DNA from: Chondrinema litorale
Lineage (GTDB): Bacteria; Bacteroidota; Bacteroidia; Cytophagales; Flammeovirgaceae
Assembly: GCF_026250525.1 (NCBI RefSeq)
Contig: NZ_CP111043.1
Location: 3,795,001 to 3,859,000, forward strand
Reading direction: 5' to 3'
Length of the DNA: 64,000 nt
The notes below the pieces were generated by a model. It was not told where the DNA came from. It ran no database searches and saw nothing but the letters and a program-made list of their open reading frames with translations. Positions 53,596 through 62,466 of the stretch are shown piece by piece; position 1 is the stretch's first letter; each line of letters opens with the position of its first letter. The position numbers were made by a program, and so were the translations under genes.

Positions 53596-55218
53596 TTATT
53601 CTTTGCTGTCTATTGATGGCAATGAGAAATTGCTAAAGATGCTTTCTTGCTTCATCATCTTTTCAATTTCATCAGATTTTCTTGGCGCAAGTCCAGAAAG
53701 TAGTTCGTAACCATCTTGGGTAATAAGAATATCATCTTCTATTCTTACTCCAATTCCCCACCATTTTTCATCACAAGGGCTTCCTTCTGGAATATAAATA
53801 CCCGGTTCTACAGTAAGCACCATGTTTGGCTCAAATGATTCGTAATTTCCTTTGTCATGCACATCAAGACCAATATGGTGTGAAACACCATGTGGGAAAT
53901 AAGTATGCTCTGTTTCAATACTTTCTATAATTCCAAGCTTTACCAGACCTTCGTTAATTACTTCTCTTGAAACTTCAGTTGTAATACGGATAGATTCTCC
54001 CGGCTTGCAATGTTTAAATGATTCTTCTTGTGCTTTGTATACCAAATCGTAAATGGCTTTTTGCTCTTTGGTAAATTTGCCATTTGCTGGAATAGTTCTA
54101 GTAATATCAGCCGTGTAACCTCTGTATTCTGCACCTAAATCCATTAAAACTAGTTCGTTGCCAACTCGCATTTTATTGTTAGTAATATAGTGCAATACAC
54201 AACCATTTGCCCCAGCTCCTACAATTGAAGGATAGCCTTCGTACTCTGCTCCATATTTCTTAAATACAAATTCGTGGATGCCCTGCACTTCAGTTTCTGA
54301 CATGGTTGGTGTCATTGCTTTCATTACTTCTACTTGGCCAACACAAGAAATATTAACTGCTTTTTTCAATAAATCAACCTCTGCATCAGTCTTTACTTCT
54401 CTTAGAGTTGCCAACATGGTATTTAGGCTGTAAGTATCTAAGTTATTAGTACGTGGAGGAATAGAAGCTTTTACCATTTTTTTAGACTCAGGTGTTTCTG
54501 CAGCTAAAAATGCTTTAATGCTTTTGTCTTCTAAAAGGCTTGGTCGCATTCTAGCTTGCCACGAAATATATTGTGCAATATATTCTGCATTATCTAAGTC
54601 TTCGTTGCGCATCATATCATAGATGTACTCTTTTGTAGCATCGTAATCTTCTGGATATTCAGCTTTTGTTTTAAAACCCTCTATAAGGCTATACAAATCT
54701 GCTTCATCATTTGTATCTCTCACATCATTTTCAAAATCATAGAAAAATACTCTATCAAATTTGGTAAGATTAGGTTTATACGATTCAAAATCTTCTCCAT
54801 TAAAAACCATCTCAATACCTAGTTTTTCTTTAATGCCTTCTGCTCCAAGTCTTTTTCCGGTCCACATTTCAGCTCTGGCATTTCTTTTCTGGCAAAAAAG
54901 TATTTCGTTGTATTTGTTGCCATCTTCATCTGTTTGCATTTCAGAGAAAACTAAAAGTACAGAATGCGGCTCAAGATAACCCGTGAGATAATAGAAATCT
55001 GGACTTTGGTGGTAAACATATTCTACATCGTTGGCTCTGTTTCTCACTGCATTAGCAAAAAATACAGCAACAGAATTTTCAGGAAGCATTTCTCTTAATG
55101 CATCTCTTCTTTGTTTATGAAATTCTTTGTCAAGAAAATCCTGAGGGTAGTCTTCATCCTGTGCTATACCGATCAGAGCTGATAGTGACAGGATAGTAAA
55201 TAAAATGATTCTTCTCAT
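53596..55218 (-). CDS. Exported Xaa-Pro aminopeptidase (M24B)
   Basis: A 540-residue protease of the AMP family. A signal peptide (1-19, ending 'GIAQ') indicates export. The N-terminal domain (about 25-270) resembles creatinase/prolidase N-domains. The C-terminal pita-bread domain has metal ligands Asp360 and Asp371 ('DLGAEYRGYTAD'), His in 'HGVSHHIGLDVHD', Glu in 'LTVEPGIY' and Glu in 'GVRIEDD'. It removes an N-terminal residue preceding Pro. It is the upstream neighbour of the acidic lipoprotein gene (113 bases), but its role in that run is unclear. Confidence 0.92.
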   Translation of the reverse strand: MRRIILFTILSLSALIGIAQDEDYPQDFLDKEFHKQRRDALREMLPENSVAVFFANAVRNRANDVEYVYHQSPDFYYLTGYLEPHSVLLVFSEMQTDEDGNKYNEILFCQKRNARAEMWTGKRLGAEGIKEKLGIEMVFNGEDFESYKPNLTKFDRVFFYDFENDVRDTNDEADLYSLIEGFKTKAEYPEDYDATKEYIYDMMRNEDLDNAEYIAQYISWQARMRPSLLEDKSIKAFLAAETPESKKMVKASIPPRTNNLDTYSLNTMLATLREVKTDAEVDLLKKAVNISCVGQVEVMKAMTPTMSETEVQGIHEFVFKKYGAEYEGYPSIVGAGANGCVLHYITNNKMRVGNELVLMDLGAEYRGYTADITRTIPANGKFTKEQKAIYDLVYKAQEESFKHCKPGESIRITTEVSREVINEGLVKLGIIESIETEHTYFPHGVSHHIGLDVHDKGNYESFEPNMVLTVEPGIYIPEGSPCDEKWWGIGVRIEDDILITQDGYELLSGLAPRKSDEIEKMMKQESIFSNFSLPSIDSKE

Positions 55219-55271
55219 TCGTAGATTTGTTATAGTTATTATATAAAGTGGTTTTTAAGTTTAACTCTTTA

Positions 55272-55823
55272 TTAAGAAGTTGGGCTCACTGGAATTTTCA
55301 CAATGGCATTGTCCCATGCTAATACCATGTTTACATGATTCCCCTGAGGTTCAAAAGTAATAGTAAATTGTTCAACTGGTGATTCGGGTTTATCTGCTAA
55401 TACTTTGCTTCGGTGTATTTCTTTACTGTAATCTGGTTCAGAATAACCCCATTTTGCAATAGCTGAGTTTAATGCCACTGTCCATTCTTTTTGCCCCGGA
55501 ACTGTGTAAAAACTATATGTGCCAGCATCAATCTTTTCTCCATTAAAAATCACACTTTCTCCAAAAGTAATTTTTGTAGGTTCGTTAGCTCCTGTGCGCC
55601 AGTAAGCGCCATAGGGTTGTAGTGCACCGTCTTCTTCAGTTCCAAAAATTACCCTTTCTTTTTTATATGGGCGGCAATAGCTAACATTTATGTTTAACCC
55701 ATCTTCATTATGTTCAGCAGTTTCGGCCGGGCTATGGCTTCTTGTATTAAGTAATAGATAAGCTATGTATCCAGCAAAACCAATTACTAACACAGCTATG
55801 GCTAAAAGAATTTTTTTTCTCAT
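55272..55823 (-). CDS. DUF2911-family secreted or membrane-anchored protein
   Basis: A 183-residue protein with an N-terminal signal or anchor (5-25). The DUF2911 domain is well marked: 'YCRPYKKERVIFG', 'GAYWRTGANEPTKITF', 'GTYSFYTVPGQKEWTVAL', and the C-terminal 'MVLAWDNAIVKIPV'. The family is common in Bacteroidota and of unknown function, probably in the periplasm. It lies 53 bases upstream of the Xaa-Pro aminopeptidase gene on the same strand. Confidence 0.9.
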   Translation of the reverse strand: MRKKILLAIAVLVIGFAGYIAYLLLNTRSHSPAETAEHNEDGLNINVSYCRPYKKERVIFGTEEDGALQPYGAYWRTGANEPTKITFGESVIFNGEKIDAGTYSFYTVPGQKEWTVALNSAIAKWGYSEPDYSKEIHRSKVLADKPESPVEQFTITFEPQGNHVNMVLAWDNAIVKIPVSPTS

Positions 55824-56035
55824 TGTATAGTTTTTTTGTGATTGAACTCTTTTACTAAAGCTATTTACTTTTTAGCTCTTTTCAAGATGCTCACAGCAAT
55901 ATTAAAATTAAAACCTCAGATTTTTTAATTCAAACTAAATTACAGCAGTGGTTTGGAGTAGTCGGGGATGTGGCGTAAAATTGCCAATAATTTACAAAAC
56001 CCTTGTTGGGGATAAATTAAAACCTAAAAAATCCC

Positions 56036-56677
56036 ATGTTTACTGGACTCTTACATACGCATAAATTAGTAGTTGTACTTTTTCTTCTGATATACATAAT
56101 CAAAACAGTTTTACTTTTAATCGGCAAAACTGAAAACCTTGAAATGTTTACCAAAAAGGTAAAAGTACCAGAAATGATCATCAGCTTTTTGTTTCTTGTA
56201 ACAGGTGCTGTGATGCTTTTTCAACTACCCGAGATTAAAACATTACTTATCATTAAAATTATTGGTGTTTTTGCCAGTATTCCATTAGCAGTGATAGGTT
56301 TTAAAAAGAAAAATAAATTACTGGCCGTACTTTCATTAATTTTGTTATTCGGTGCATACGGATTAGCAGAAGTGAATAAAAGAAGGGTGGCAATTGCTCC
56401 TGTAAGTGCTGATGTAGTAACCGACGAGGCTGATGCCTCTTATGATCCATTAGTGCATGGTAAGGCTATTTTTGAAACAAACTGTGTGGCTTGTCATGGG
56501 CCAGCGGGAGATTTGAATGCTGTTGGTGCTAAAAACTTACAAACTTCTGAGTTGTCTGATGAGGAGGTTAGTACAGTTATAAGAAATGGAAAAAATGCGA
56601 TGCCTCCTTATGGCAAAGTATTAAACGAAACAGAGGTTGACGCTTTAGTAGAATATGTAAAATCGATGAGAAAGTAA
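56036..56677 (+). CDS. Four-helix membrane protein (SirB-like) fused to cytochrome c
   Basis: A 213-residue protein. Four transmembrane segments (about 8-30, 46-64, 68-88, 95-112) make an N-terminal domain similar to SirB-type membrane proteins. A C-terminal class I cytochrome c domain has 'CVACH' (150-154) and likely Met189 in 'NAMPPYG'. The haem domain faces the periplasm. It could pass electrons between a membrane redox partner and soluble cytochromes. It is followed 41 bases later by the aminotransferase gene on the same strand. Confidence 0.8.
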   Translation: MFTGLLHTHKLVVVLFLLIYIIKTVLLLIGKTENLEMFTKKVKVPEMIISFLFLVTGAVMLFQLPEIKTLLIIKIIGVFASIPLAVIGFKKKNKLLAVLSLILLFGAYGLAEVNKRRVAIAPVSADVVTDEADASYDPLVHGKAIFETNCVACHGPAGDLNAVGAKNLQTSELSDEEVSTVIRNGKNAMPPYGKVLNETEVDALVEYVKSMRK

Positions 56678-56718
56678 ATTACACACATAAATAAATAATA
56701 ACTCAATCTTTTAAGATT

Positions 56719-58011
56719 ATGATTCCCAATAAAGAAACACTAGATCAACTTACCGACTCTTTTTCTGCATTACAAGAAGCATTTGACAAATACAAAGGAA
56801 TGGATTTGAAGCTGGATATGACGAGAGGAAAACCAGCACCTGAGCAGTTGGACTTATGTAACGAAATGCTAGATTTACCAGGAGCAAGTGATTATAAAGC
56901 TGCTGACGGAACAGATTGCAGAAATTATGGTGGTTTAGATGGAATAGCAGAAGCAAAAGCTTTTTTTGCTGAATATATGGGTACAACTCCGGCAGAACTT
57001 GTAATTGGAGGTAACTCAAGTTTGGCCTTAATGCACGATACATTAATAAATGCAATGCTTAAAGGTGTGCCAGGTAGCACAGAACCTTGGGTTAAATTAC
57101 CAGAAGTTAAATTCTTATGCCCAGTGCCGGGTTACGACAGACACTTTGCAGTTTGTGAGAAGTTAGGTATTAAAATGATTCCTGTAGATATGGATGAAAA
57201 CGGACCTGACATGGCGAAGGTAAAAGAATTAGTAGCAAGTGATGCATCAATAAAAGGTATCTGGTGTGTGCCTCAATATAGCAATCCAACTGGTGTAGTT
57301 TATAGCGACGAAGTAGTGAAGGAGTTGGCAACAATGGAAACTGCTGCCACAGATTTTAGAGTAATGTGGGACAATGCCTATGCAGTTCATTATTTGAATG
57401 ATGCAACTATTGTAGTAGCTAACTTATTAGATGCTTGTAAAGCAGCAGGGAATCCAGATAGAGTATTTATGTATGGCTCTACTTCTAAAATTAGTTTAGC
57501 TGGAGCAGGTATCGCAGTAATTGCTGCTAGCGAAGCAAACATTGCTTGGTTTAAAAAACAGATTTCTTTCCAAACAATTGGGCCAGATAAAATAAACCAA
57601 TTAAGACACCTTAGATTTTTTACAGATGTTGATGGTTTAAAATCTCACATGGAAAAACATGCTGATATCTTGAAACCTAAATTTGACAAAGTACTTGAAA
57701 TCTCTGATGCAGAATTAGGTGGAGCAGGTATCGCAACATGGAGCAAGCCTGATGGTGGATATTTTATTAGCTTAGATACACCAGAAGGTTGTGCATCTAG
57801 AGTAGTAGCTTTAGCTGCTGAGGCAGGAGTGAAAATGACTGCTGCTGGTGCGACTTTCCCTTATGGAAAAGACCCTGAAGATAAAAACATTAGAATTGCA
57901 CCAAGTTTACCTTCTCTAGGTGATATAGATACTGCAATGAAAATTTTCTGTATTTGTATTAAACTTGCTGTACTTGAGAAATTTGCCAGCAAATCTGTAG
58001 CAAGTGCATAA
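56719..58011 (+). CDS. Class I/II PLP aminotransferase (aspartate-aminotransferase class Ic-like)
   Basis: A 430-residue aminotransferase. Characteristic blocks are 'MTRGKPAPEQLDL', 'NYGGLDGIAEAKAFFAEYMG', 'VIGGNSSLALMHD', 'PVPGYDRHFA' and 'VPQYSNPTGVVYSDE', and the PLP-binding Lys lies in 'YGSTSKISLAGAG'. The pattern fits the class Ic aspartate aminotransferases found in Bacteroidota and Actinobacteria rather than AspC. It probably moves amino groups between aspartate and 2-oxoglutarate. It ends at a strong terminator. Confidence 0.85.
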   Translation: MIPNKETLDQLTDSFSALQEAFDKYKGMDLKLDMTRGKPAPEQLDLCNEMLDLPGASDYKAADGTDCRNYGGLDGIAEAKAFFAEYMGTTPAELVIGGNSSLALMHDTLINAMLKGVPGSTEPWVKLPEVKFLCPVPGYDRHFAVCEKLGIKMIPVDMDENGPDMAKVKELVASDASIKGIWCVPQYSNPTGVVYSDEVVKELATMETAATDFRVMWDNAYAVHYLNDATIVVANLLDACKAAGNPDRVFMYGSTSKISLAGAGIAVIAASEANIAWFKKQISFQTIGPDKINQLRHLRFFTDVDGLKSHMEKHADILKPKFDKVLEISDAELGGAGIATWSKPDGGYFISLDTPEGCASRVVALAAEAGVKMTAAGATFPYGKDPEDKNIRIAPSLPSLGDIDTAMKIFCICIKLAVLEKFASKSVASA

Positions 58012-58036
58012 GCAAAATAGAATTAGATAAATACCT

Positions 58037-58079
58037 AAAGGATTGTATTGATGAAAAAAATCATACAATCCTTTTTTTA
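58037..58079 (+). terminator. Intrinsic terminator of the aminotransferase gene
   Basis: A perfect 12-bp stem AAAGGATTGTAT / ATACAATCCTTT with an A-rich 14-base loop, followed by T. Confidence 0.9.
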
Positions 58080-58136
58080 TGTTTTGTTTTACTGCATTAA
58101 AATTTCAAATTTGCAGCAGCCAATAGTTAGATAAAC

Positions 58137-58910
58137 ATGAACCGGATAGACGAACTTTTCAAGAATAAGAAAAATATATTAAATATCTATTTTACAGCGG
58201 GTTTCCCAGAGTTGAAAGACACAGTTAAAATTCTGGAAGCACTGGAAAAAGCAGGAGCCGATTTAGTAGAAATAGGTATGCCTTATTCCGATCCGGTGGC
58301 AGATGGTCCCACCATTCAAGAAAGCAACCAAAAGGCTTTAGAAAATGGGATGACGATTGCTGAACTATTTAAGCAACTAGAAGGCATTCGTGAAAAAGTA
58401 TCTCTTCCAATAGTTTTAATGGGTTACGTCAATCCAGTTTTACAATACGGTGCTGAGAAGTTTGTAAAGAAATGTGCCGAGATTGGAATTGATGGCACCA
58501 TCTTACCAGATTTACCCGCTCCAGAGTTCCAAGAAGAACTCAAAGATGTTTATGAGCAAAATGGCCTTCGCAATATATTCTTAATTACTCCTCAAACCTC
58601 AGAAGAAAGAATTAGACAGATTGACGAGCTTTCTAAAGGCTTTGTTTATATGGTTTCTTCTAATAGCATTACCGGTGCAAAAAGCGGCTTAGCAGAAAAA
58701 CAAGTAGCTTACTTTGAGAAAATCGAGAAGTTAAAGTTGAAAAACCCTAAGTTGATAGGTTTCGGAATCTCTAACAACGAAACTTTTTCAATTGCTTGTA
58801 AATATGCAGAAGGTGCTATTATTGGCAGTGCATTTATCAAATTGCTCAACCAGTCTAAAGATATCGAAAAAGATATTATCACTTTTGTAAAAGAAGTGAA
58901 AGGCTTATAA
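58137..58910 (+). CDS. trpA: Tryptophan synthase alpha chain
   Basis: A 257-residue TIM-barrel enzyme that splits indole-3-glycerol phosphate to indole for the beta chain. Catalytic Glu45 lies in 'VEIGMPYSDP' and Asp56 in 'VADGPTIQ'; 'VPLVLMGY'-equivalent 'LPIVLMGYVNP' and 'SSNSITGAKSG' are also normal. The start ATG gives the standard N-terminus. No trpB, trpD or trpC is adjacent, and terminators or gaps isolate it on both sides, so it is an isolated unit here. Confidence 0.95.
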   Translation: MNRIDELFKNKKNILNIYFTAGFPELKDTVKILEALEKAGADLVEIGMPYSDPVADGPTIQESNQKALENGMTIAELFKQLEGIREKVSLPIVLMGYVNPVLQYGAEKFVKKCAEIGIDGTILPDLPAPEFQEELKDVYEQNGLRNIFLITPQTSEERIRQIDELSKGFVYMVSSNSITGAKSGLAEKQVAYFEKIEKLKLKNPKLIGFGISNNETFSIACKYAEGAIIGSAFIKLLNQSKDIEKDIITFVKEVKGL

Positions 58911-59104
58911 TTTACTCTAATATATTAATTTCTCTTAAGCTATTTTTGCTTACTTTAATGCAAGAATAGACTTAGCCTTGTATGCAATTTTTCTTTTATT
59001 GCTATGATTATTCTTTGTGATTTGTGAAATTAAGTGCTTTAACAATTTTTTGATCTGGATTTCTGCATCTAGAATTTTTTTATGGCTAATCTTTACTAAT
59101 CACA

Positions 59105-60472
59105 ATGAGTTCGTTTCAGAAAGTTTTTGCTTGGCAGGGTACAATCAACAGAAAGCAATATTTGCTGTGGGGGATCATCCTCTTTGCGGTTAAATATAAC
59201 CTCGACAGGTTGGTTGCTATTTCCTTTGGCAGACAATGGTTTTTTACAGATTACTTTATCAAACCTGATTATTATGCCATTACCGGAGTAGAAGATGATG
59301 ACATGAAATTCTTTGGAATATTGCTCGTATTGTCACTTCCATTTATCTGGTTAGGTACTGTTTTCTGTGTGAAACGATTAAGAGATGTTGGTTTGCCAAC
59401 TTGGTTGGTGATATTTTTCTTTATACCCATGCTTAACTTTCTGCTATTTCTTGTGTTAGCAGCTTTACCCACAGGAAATATCGCTATGGAAAATCCTGAT
59501 AAGCAACCAAGCTTTCTAAACGCATTTATTCCTAATAATAAAATAGGCAGTGCATTAGTCTCAGTGGGTTTGGTTGCTTTTGCCAGTTTGTTGTTTACTA
59601 TTTTTTCTGTGCAGCTTTTAGGGCAATATGGTTGGGGACTATTTGTAGGCGTGCCATTTTTTACAGGCTTTGCTTCCGTTTTGCTTTACAGCTATCACCA
59701 ACCAAGAACATATAAAGACAGTATGATTGTTACAATTCTTTCTGTGGTGTTTTTTGGAGCTGCTATTCTACTAATTGCGTTAGAAGGTTTTTTATGTGTG
59801 ATGATGGGAGCTCCGTTGTGCCTCATTTTAGCATGGTTAGGTGGTACAATCGCCTATTTTATTCAAGAAAGATCGAGGAATGTTTCTGTAAGTGCCATTT
59901 CTCCTATGTTTATCATTTTAATTTTTGTGGTGTTTGCTGAAAAATATGCTGCACATCAATCTCCTTTAATTGCCATAAAAACCAGTGTTTTGGTAAAAGC
60001 CAAACCACAAGCAGTGTGGGACAAATTGGTCGCTTTTAGTGAGATTGCACCACCAAAAGAATTACTCTTCCATACCGGCATTGCTTACCCAACACATGCC
60101 GCTATTGAAGGAATAGGAGAGGGAGCCATTAGGGAATGCCACTTTACAACCGGTGCATTTATAGAACCCATTACCGAATGGAAAGAACCAGAGTTATTGC
60201 GCTTTTCAGTATTACAACAACCGCCTCCATTGGTAGAGTGGTCTTTTTATAATGAAATGAATTTGCCGCATCTCGAAGGGTATTTCGGTTCAGAAAAAGG
60301 TCAGTTTCTGCTTACCAAAACAGAGGAAGGAACTATTCTGGAAGGAACAACTTGGTATAGACACAAAATCTGGCCAGCAAATTATTGGAAGTTATGGTCA
60401 GATTACATTTTGCATCAAATTCATTTTAGAGTACTCAATCACATAAAAAAAGAAGCTGAGGCTGATATTTAA
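59105..60472 (+). CDS. DUF805 membrane protein fused to an SRPBCC-like domain
   Basis: A 455-residue protein. The N-terminal DUF805 part (about 8-130) has the family's 'GTINRKQYLLWG' and 'FCVKRLRDVGLP' with several transmembrane segments; more membrane segments follow to about 285. The C-terminal soluble domain (about 300-450: 'KTSVLVKAKPQAVWDKLVAF', 'GEGAIRECHF', 'EGTTWYRHKIWP') looks like an SRPBCC/polyketide-cyclase-like hydrophobic pocket. The combination is unusual to me. It may sense or carry a lipid-like ligand. It precedes the small transporter gene by 49 bases. Confidence 0.75.
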   Translation: MSSFQKVFAWQGTINRKQYLLWGIILFAVKYNLDRLVAISFGRQWFFTDYFIKPDYYAITGVEDDDMKFFGILLVLSLPFIWLGTVFCVKRLRDVGLPTWLVIFFFIPMLNFLLFLVLAALPTGNIAMENPDKQPSFLNAFIPNNKIGSALVSVGLVAFASLLFTIFSVQLLGQYGWGLFVGVPFFTGFASVLLYSYHQPRTYKDSMIVTILSVVFFGAAILLIALEGFLCVMMGAPLCLILAWLGGTIAYFIQERSRNVSVSAISPMFIILIFVVFAEKYAAHQSPLIAIKTSVLVKAKPQAVWDKLVAFSEIAPPKELLFHTGIAYPTHAAIEGIGEGAIRECHFTTGAFIEPITEWKEPELLRFSVLQQPPPLVEWSFYNEMNLPHLEGYFGSEKGQFLLTKTEEGTILEGTTWYRHKIWPANYWKLWSDYILHQIHFRVLNHIKKEAEADI

Positions 60473-60521
60473 TCAGTATTATCAAATTTTAAATAACCAT
60501 TAAACAAAGAAATTAACCGTA

Positions 60522-60980
60522 ATGATGAAGTACGTTTTTATGTTCTTGCCAATTTTGGTAGGAATGGGTGTGGTATTACAAACAGGTGCTAATACGCAGT
60601 TAAAACAATATGTTGGCAGTCCTTTTTTGGCCGCTTTAGTCTCTTTTACTACAGGGACTTTATGTGTGTTAGTTGTCAATTTGTTTGTAGGTTCAGACTT
60701 TAAGCAATTGGGAGGAGCGCAAATACAGCAAACCAGTTGGTGGATGTGGATTGGAGGAGCTTTAGGTGCCATGTTTGTAACCTCTGCCATAGTAATTGCT
60801 CCTAAATTAGGGCCGACTCAATTCTTTGGTTTGGTAATAGCTTCTCAGTTGATTTTTTCGGTTGTGGTAGATCATTTCGGATGGATGGGCTTTAATGAGC
60901 AACCAGTTAATATGCAAAAAATAATAGGGATAGGATTGCTAGTTGTGGGTGGCTATCTCATTCAATCTGCCAGAAGTTAA
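60522..60980 (+). CDS. Small DMT-family transporter (DUF606/YdcZ-type)
   Basis: A 152-residue inner-membrane protein with five hydrophobic segments and the DUF606 motif 'GMGVVLQTGANTQLKQYVGSP' followed by 'WMWIGGALGAMFVT'. Such proteins act, singly or in pairs, as exporters in the drug/metabolite transporter superfamily; the substrate is unknown. It starts with ATG-ATG and lies 5 bases upstream of the Crp-type regulator gene, so they form one transcript and the regulator may control the transporter. Confidence 0.88.
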   Translation: MMKYVFMFLPILVGMGVVLQTGANTQLKQYVGSPFLAALVSFTTGTLCVLVVNLFVGSDFKQLGGAQIQQTSWWMWIGGALGAMFVTSAIVIAPKLGPTQFFGLVIASQLIFSVVVDHFGWMGFNEQPVNMQKIIGIGLLVVGGYLIQSARS

Positions 60981-60985
60981 AATAG

Positions 60986-61555
60986 ATGGAACAATTAAGA
61001 AACTCAATAAACCGGTTTTATTCATTACCAGATAAAGACTGGGATATTTTCACTTCCATATGGAAGCCAGATACTATTGCAAAAAATGAAATTTTAACAA
61101 GAGTAGGCGAGGTAGAAAAGCATATGTATTTTGTAAACAAAGGTGTGTTAAGAGGCTTTTTTGTGCATCAAGATAGTGAGTTTACATTGGGTTTTTCTTA
61201 TGATGGAGATTTTTCTGGTATTCCCGATTCTTTTATGAATCAAGTGCCATCTATGTATTTTCTCGAAACATTATCACCTTGTGAGGTTTTAAAAACAACA
61301 TACGATAAACTACAACAGGCTTTTGATGCTTCACGCGAAGTGGAGCGATTAAGCAGGATTATGGCCGAAAAAATGCTTTATGGTTTTAGTTTGCGGCAAG
61401 TAGAATTACAATGTATGTCTGCCGAAGAAAGGTTTAAAGCTTTTTTACGGAGAAGTCCTCACCTGCTACAAATGATACCCCAGAAATATCTGGCCTCTTA
61501 CCTCAATATGGCTCCAGAAACTTTTAGCCGACTTATTAGAAATGTGAGAATTTGA
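60986..61555 (+). CDS. Crp/Fnr-family transcriptional regulator
   Basis: A 189-residue regulator. The N-terminal cyclic-nucleotide-binding-like beta roll (about 15-115) has 'VEKHMYFVNKGVLRGFF', and is followed by the dimerisation helix and a C-terminal HTH ('QKYLASYLNMAPETFSRLIRNVRI'). Key cAMP contacts are not obvious, so the ligand is unknown; many Bacteroidota homologs act without cAMP. It is 5 bases after the DMT gene and may regulate it and the following LysE gene. The 12-bp palindrome TATTTGCAAATA just after its stop is a possible binding site. Confidence 0.9.
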   Translation: MEQLRNSINRFYSLPDKDWDIFTSIWKPDTIAKNEILTRVGEVEKHMYFVNKGVLRGFFVHQDSEFTLGFSYDGDFSGIPDSFMNQVPSMYFLETLSPCEVLKTTYDKLQQAFDASREVERLSRIMAEKMLYGFSLRQVELQCMSAEERFKAFLRRSPHLLQMIPQKYLASYLNMAPETFSRLIRNVRI

Positions 61556-61655
61556 TCATATTTGCAAATAAATCACTACTAATTGGTATTTGAATTTAAA
61601 CCTTAATGGAACTCTGCGTGTCATCAAAGATGTTCGATTGTTTGTTTAAAGAAAC

Positions 61656-62294
61656 ATGATGGAAACAAATTTTCTGATTTACTTATCGCTAGGCATGTTG
61701 GCCAGTTTTGTTGGAACGATACCAGTAGGTCCGGTAAACATTTCGGTGGTAGTTACAACGCTAAACCGCAATGTACGATCAGGTATTATTTTTTCTGGCT
61801 CAGCAGCTATTGTTGAAATTCTTCAATCTTTTATAGCCTTGCAATTTGGTGTTTTGTTGAGTGAACTCATTTTCACAAACGATTCATTCAAAATATTTGT
61901 AAGCTTGGTGTTTTTGGCAATAGGACTTGTTTTTTTATTGAAAAAGCAAAAGGCTTTTATTGAGAACTCAGCAAAGAAAAGGCTGTCTCCTTGGCTAAGT
62001 GGTTTGGTGGTTGCGATACTCAATCCTCAGGCTTTACCTTTCTGGATTTTTGTATTGGGTTATTATCAATCAGAACATTTAATAGATATGCATCTGCTAC
62101 AAGGTGCTCAACTCACTTGTGTATTTAGTTTTTTATTTGGTGTGTCTTTAGGCAAGTTTTCGGCACTCAGTTTATACAGTTATTTAAGTGCATATCTTTC
62201 TGAAAAACTAAAGAACCTGAGTTATTGGATGAATAAGATTTTAGGCATCGTTTTTATTCTACTTTCGCTTTCTCAAATCATCAAATTATTTTAA
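61656..62294 (+). CDS. LysE/RhtB-family exporter
   Basis: A 212-residue inner-membrane protein with about six segments. The N-terminal 'LASFVGTIPVGPVNISVVV' is the LysE/RhtB signature (Gly-x-x-x-G-P-x-N), followed by a basic loop and the 'LSPWLSGLVVAILNPQALPFW' region. Members export amino acids or derivatives; the substrate is unknown. It follows the Crp-type regulator by about 100 bases and may be regulated by it. No strong terminator follows; a hairpin at 62327 is discussed below. Confidence 0.88.
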   Translation: MMETNFLIYLSLGMLASFVGTIPVGPVNISVVVTTLNRNVRSGIIFSGSAAIVEILQSFIALQFGVLLSELIFTNDSFKIFVSLVFLAIGLVFLLKKQKAFIENSAKKRLSPWLSGLVVAILNPQALPFWIFVLGYYQSEHLIDMHLLQGAQLTCVFSFLFGVSLGKFSALSLYSYLSAYLSEKLKNLSYWMNKILGIVFILLSLSQIIKLF

Positions 62295-62326
62295 ATTTGC
62301 CCACAATTCCTGCCTCAAAAAATGAT

Positions 62327-62349
62327 TTGTTGTTTTTTATAAACAACAA
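62327..62349. repeat. Perfect inverted repeat between LysE and XRE-S24 genes
   Basis: TTGTTGTTT / AAACAACAA, a perfect 9-bp dyad with a 5-base loop. There is no T run, so an operator is at least as likely as a terminator. The same TTGTTT half recurs downstream in the promoter region. Confidence 0.5.
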
Positions 62350-62377
62350 CATTTAATGTATTTATTTCCTACAAAAA

Positions 62378-62446
62378 TTTGTAAAAAAAAAGAATAATTG
62401 CTAACATTGTAAACAATAGCTTGTTGTTTTAAACATGCTTTTGTTT
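62378..62446 (+). promoter_or_regulatory. Bacteroidota-type promoter and operator repeats of the XRE-S24 gene
   Basis: TTTG at 62378 and TAACATTG at 62402 are spaced by 20 bases, a good fit to the Bacteroidota promoter TTTG / TAnnTTTG. AAACAA (62411), TTGTTT (62424) and TTGTTT (62441) follow at once and may be operator half-sites through which the downstream regulator represses itself. Confidence 0.5.
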
Positions 62447-62466
62447 AAATAATTAACTTTTGAGAT

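Noticed and set aside
52054..53600. TPP riboswitch linked to the ThiE/TenI gene
   Set aside because: No CTGAGA/ACCTGA-type core is visible upstream of the gene or its operon partner.
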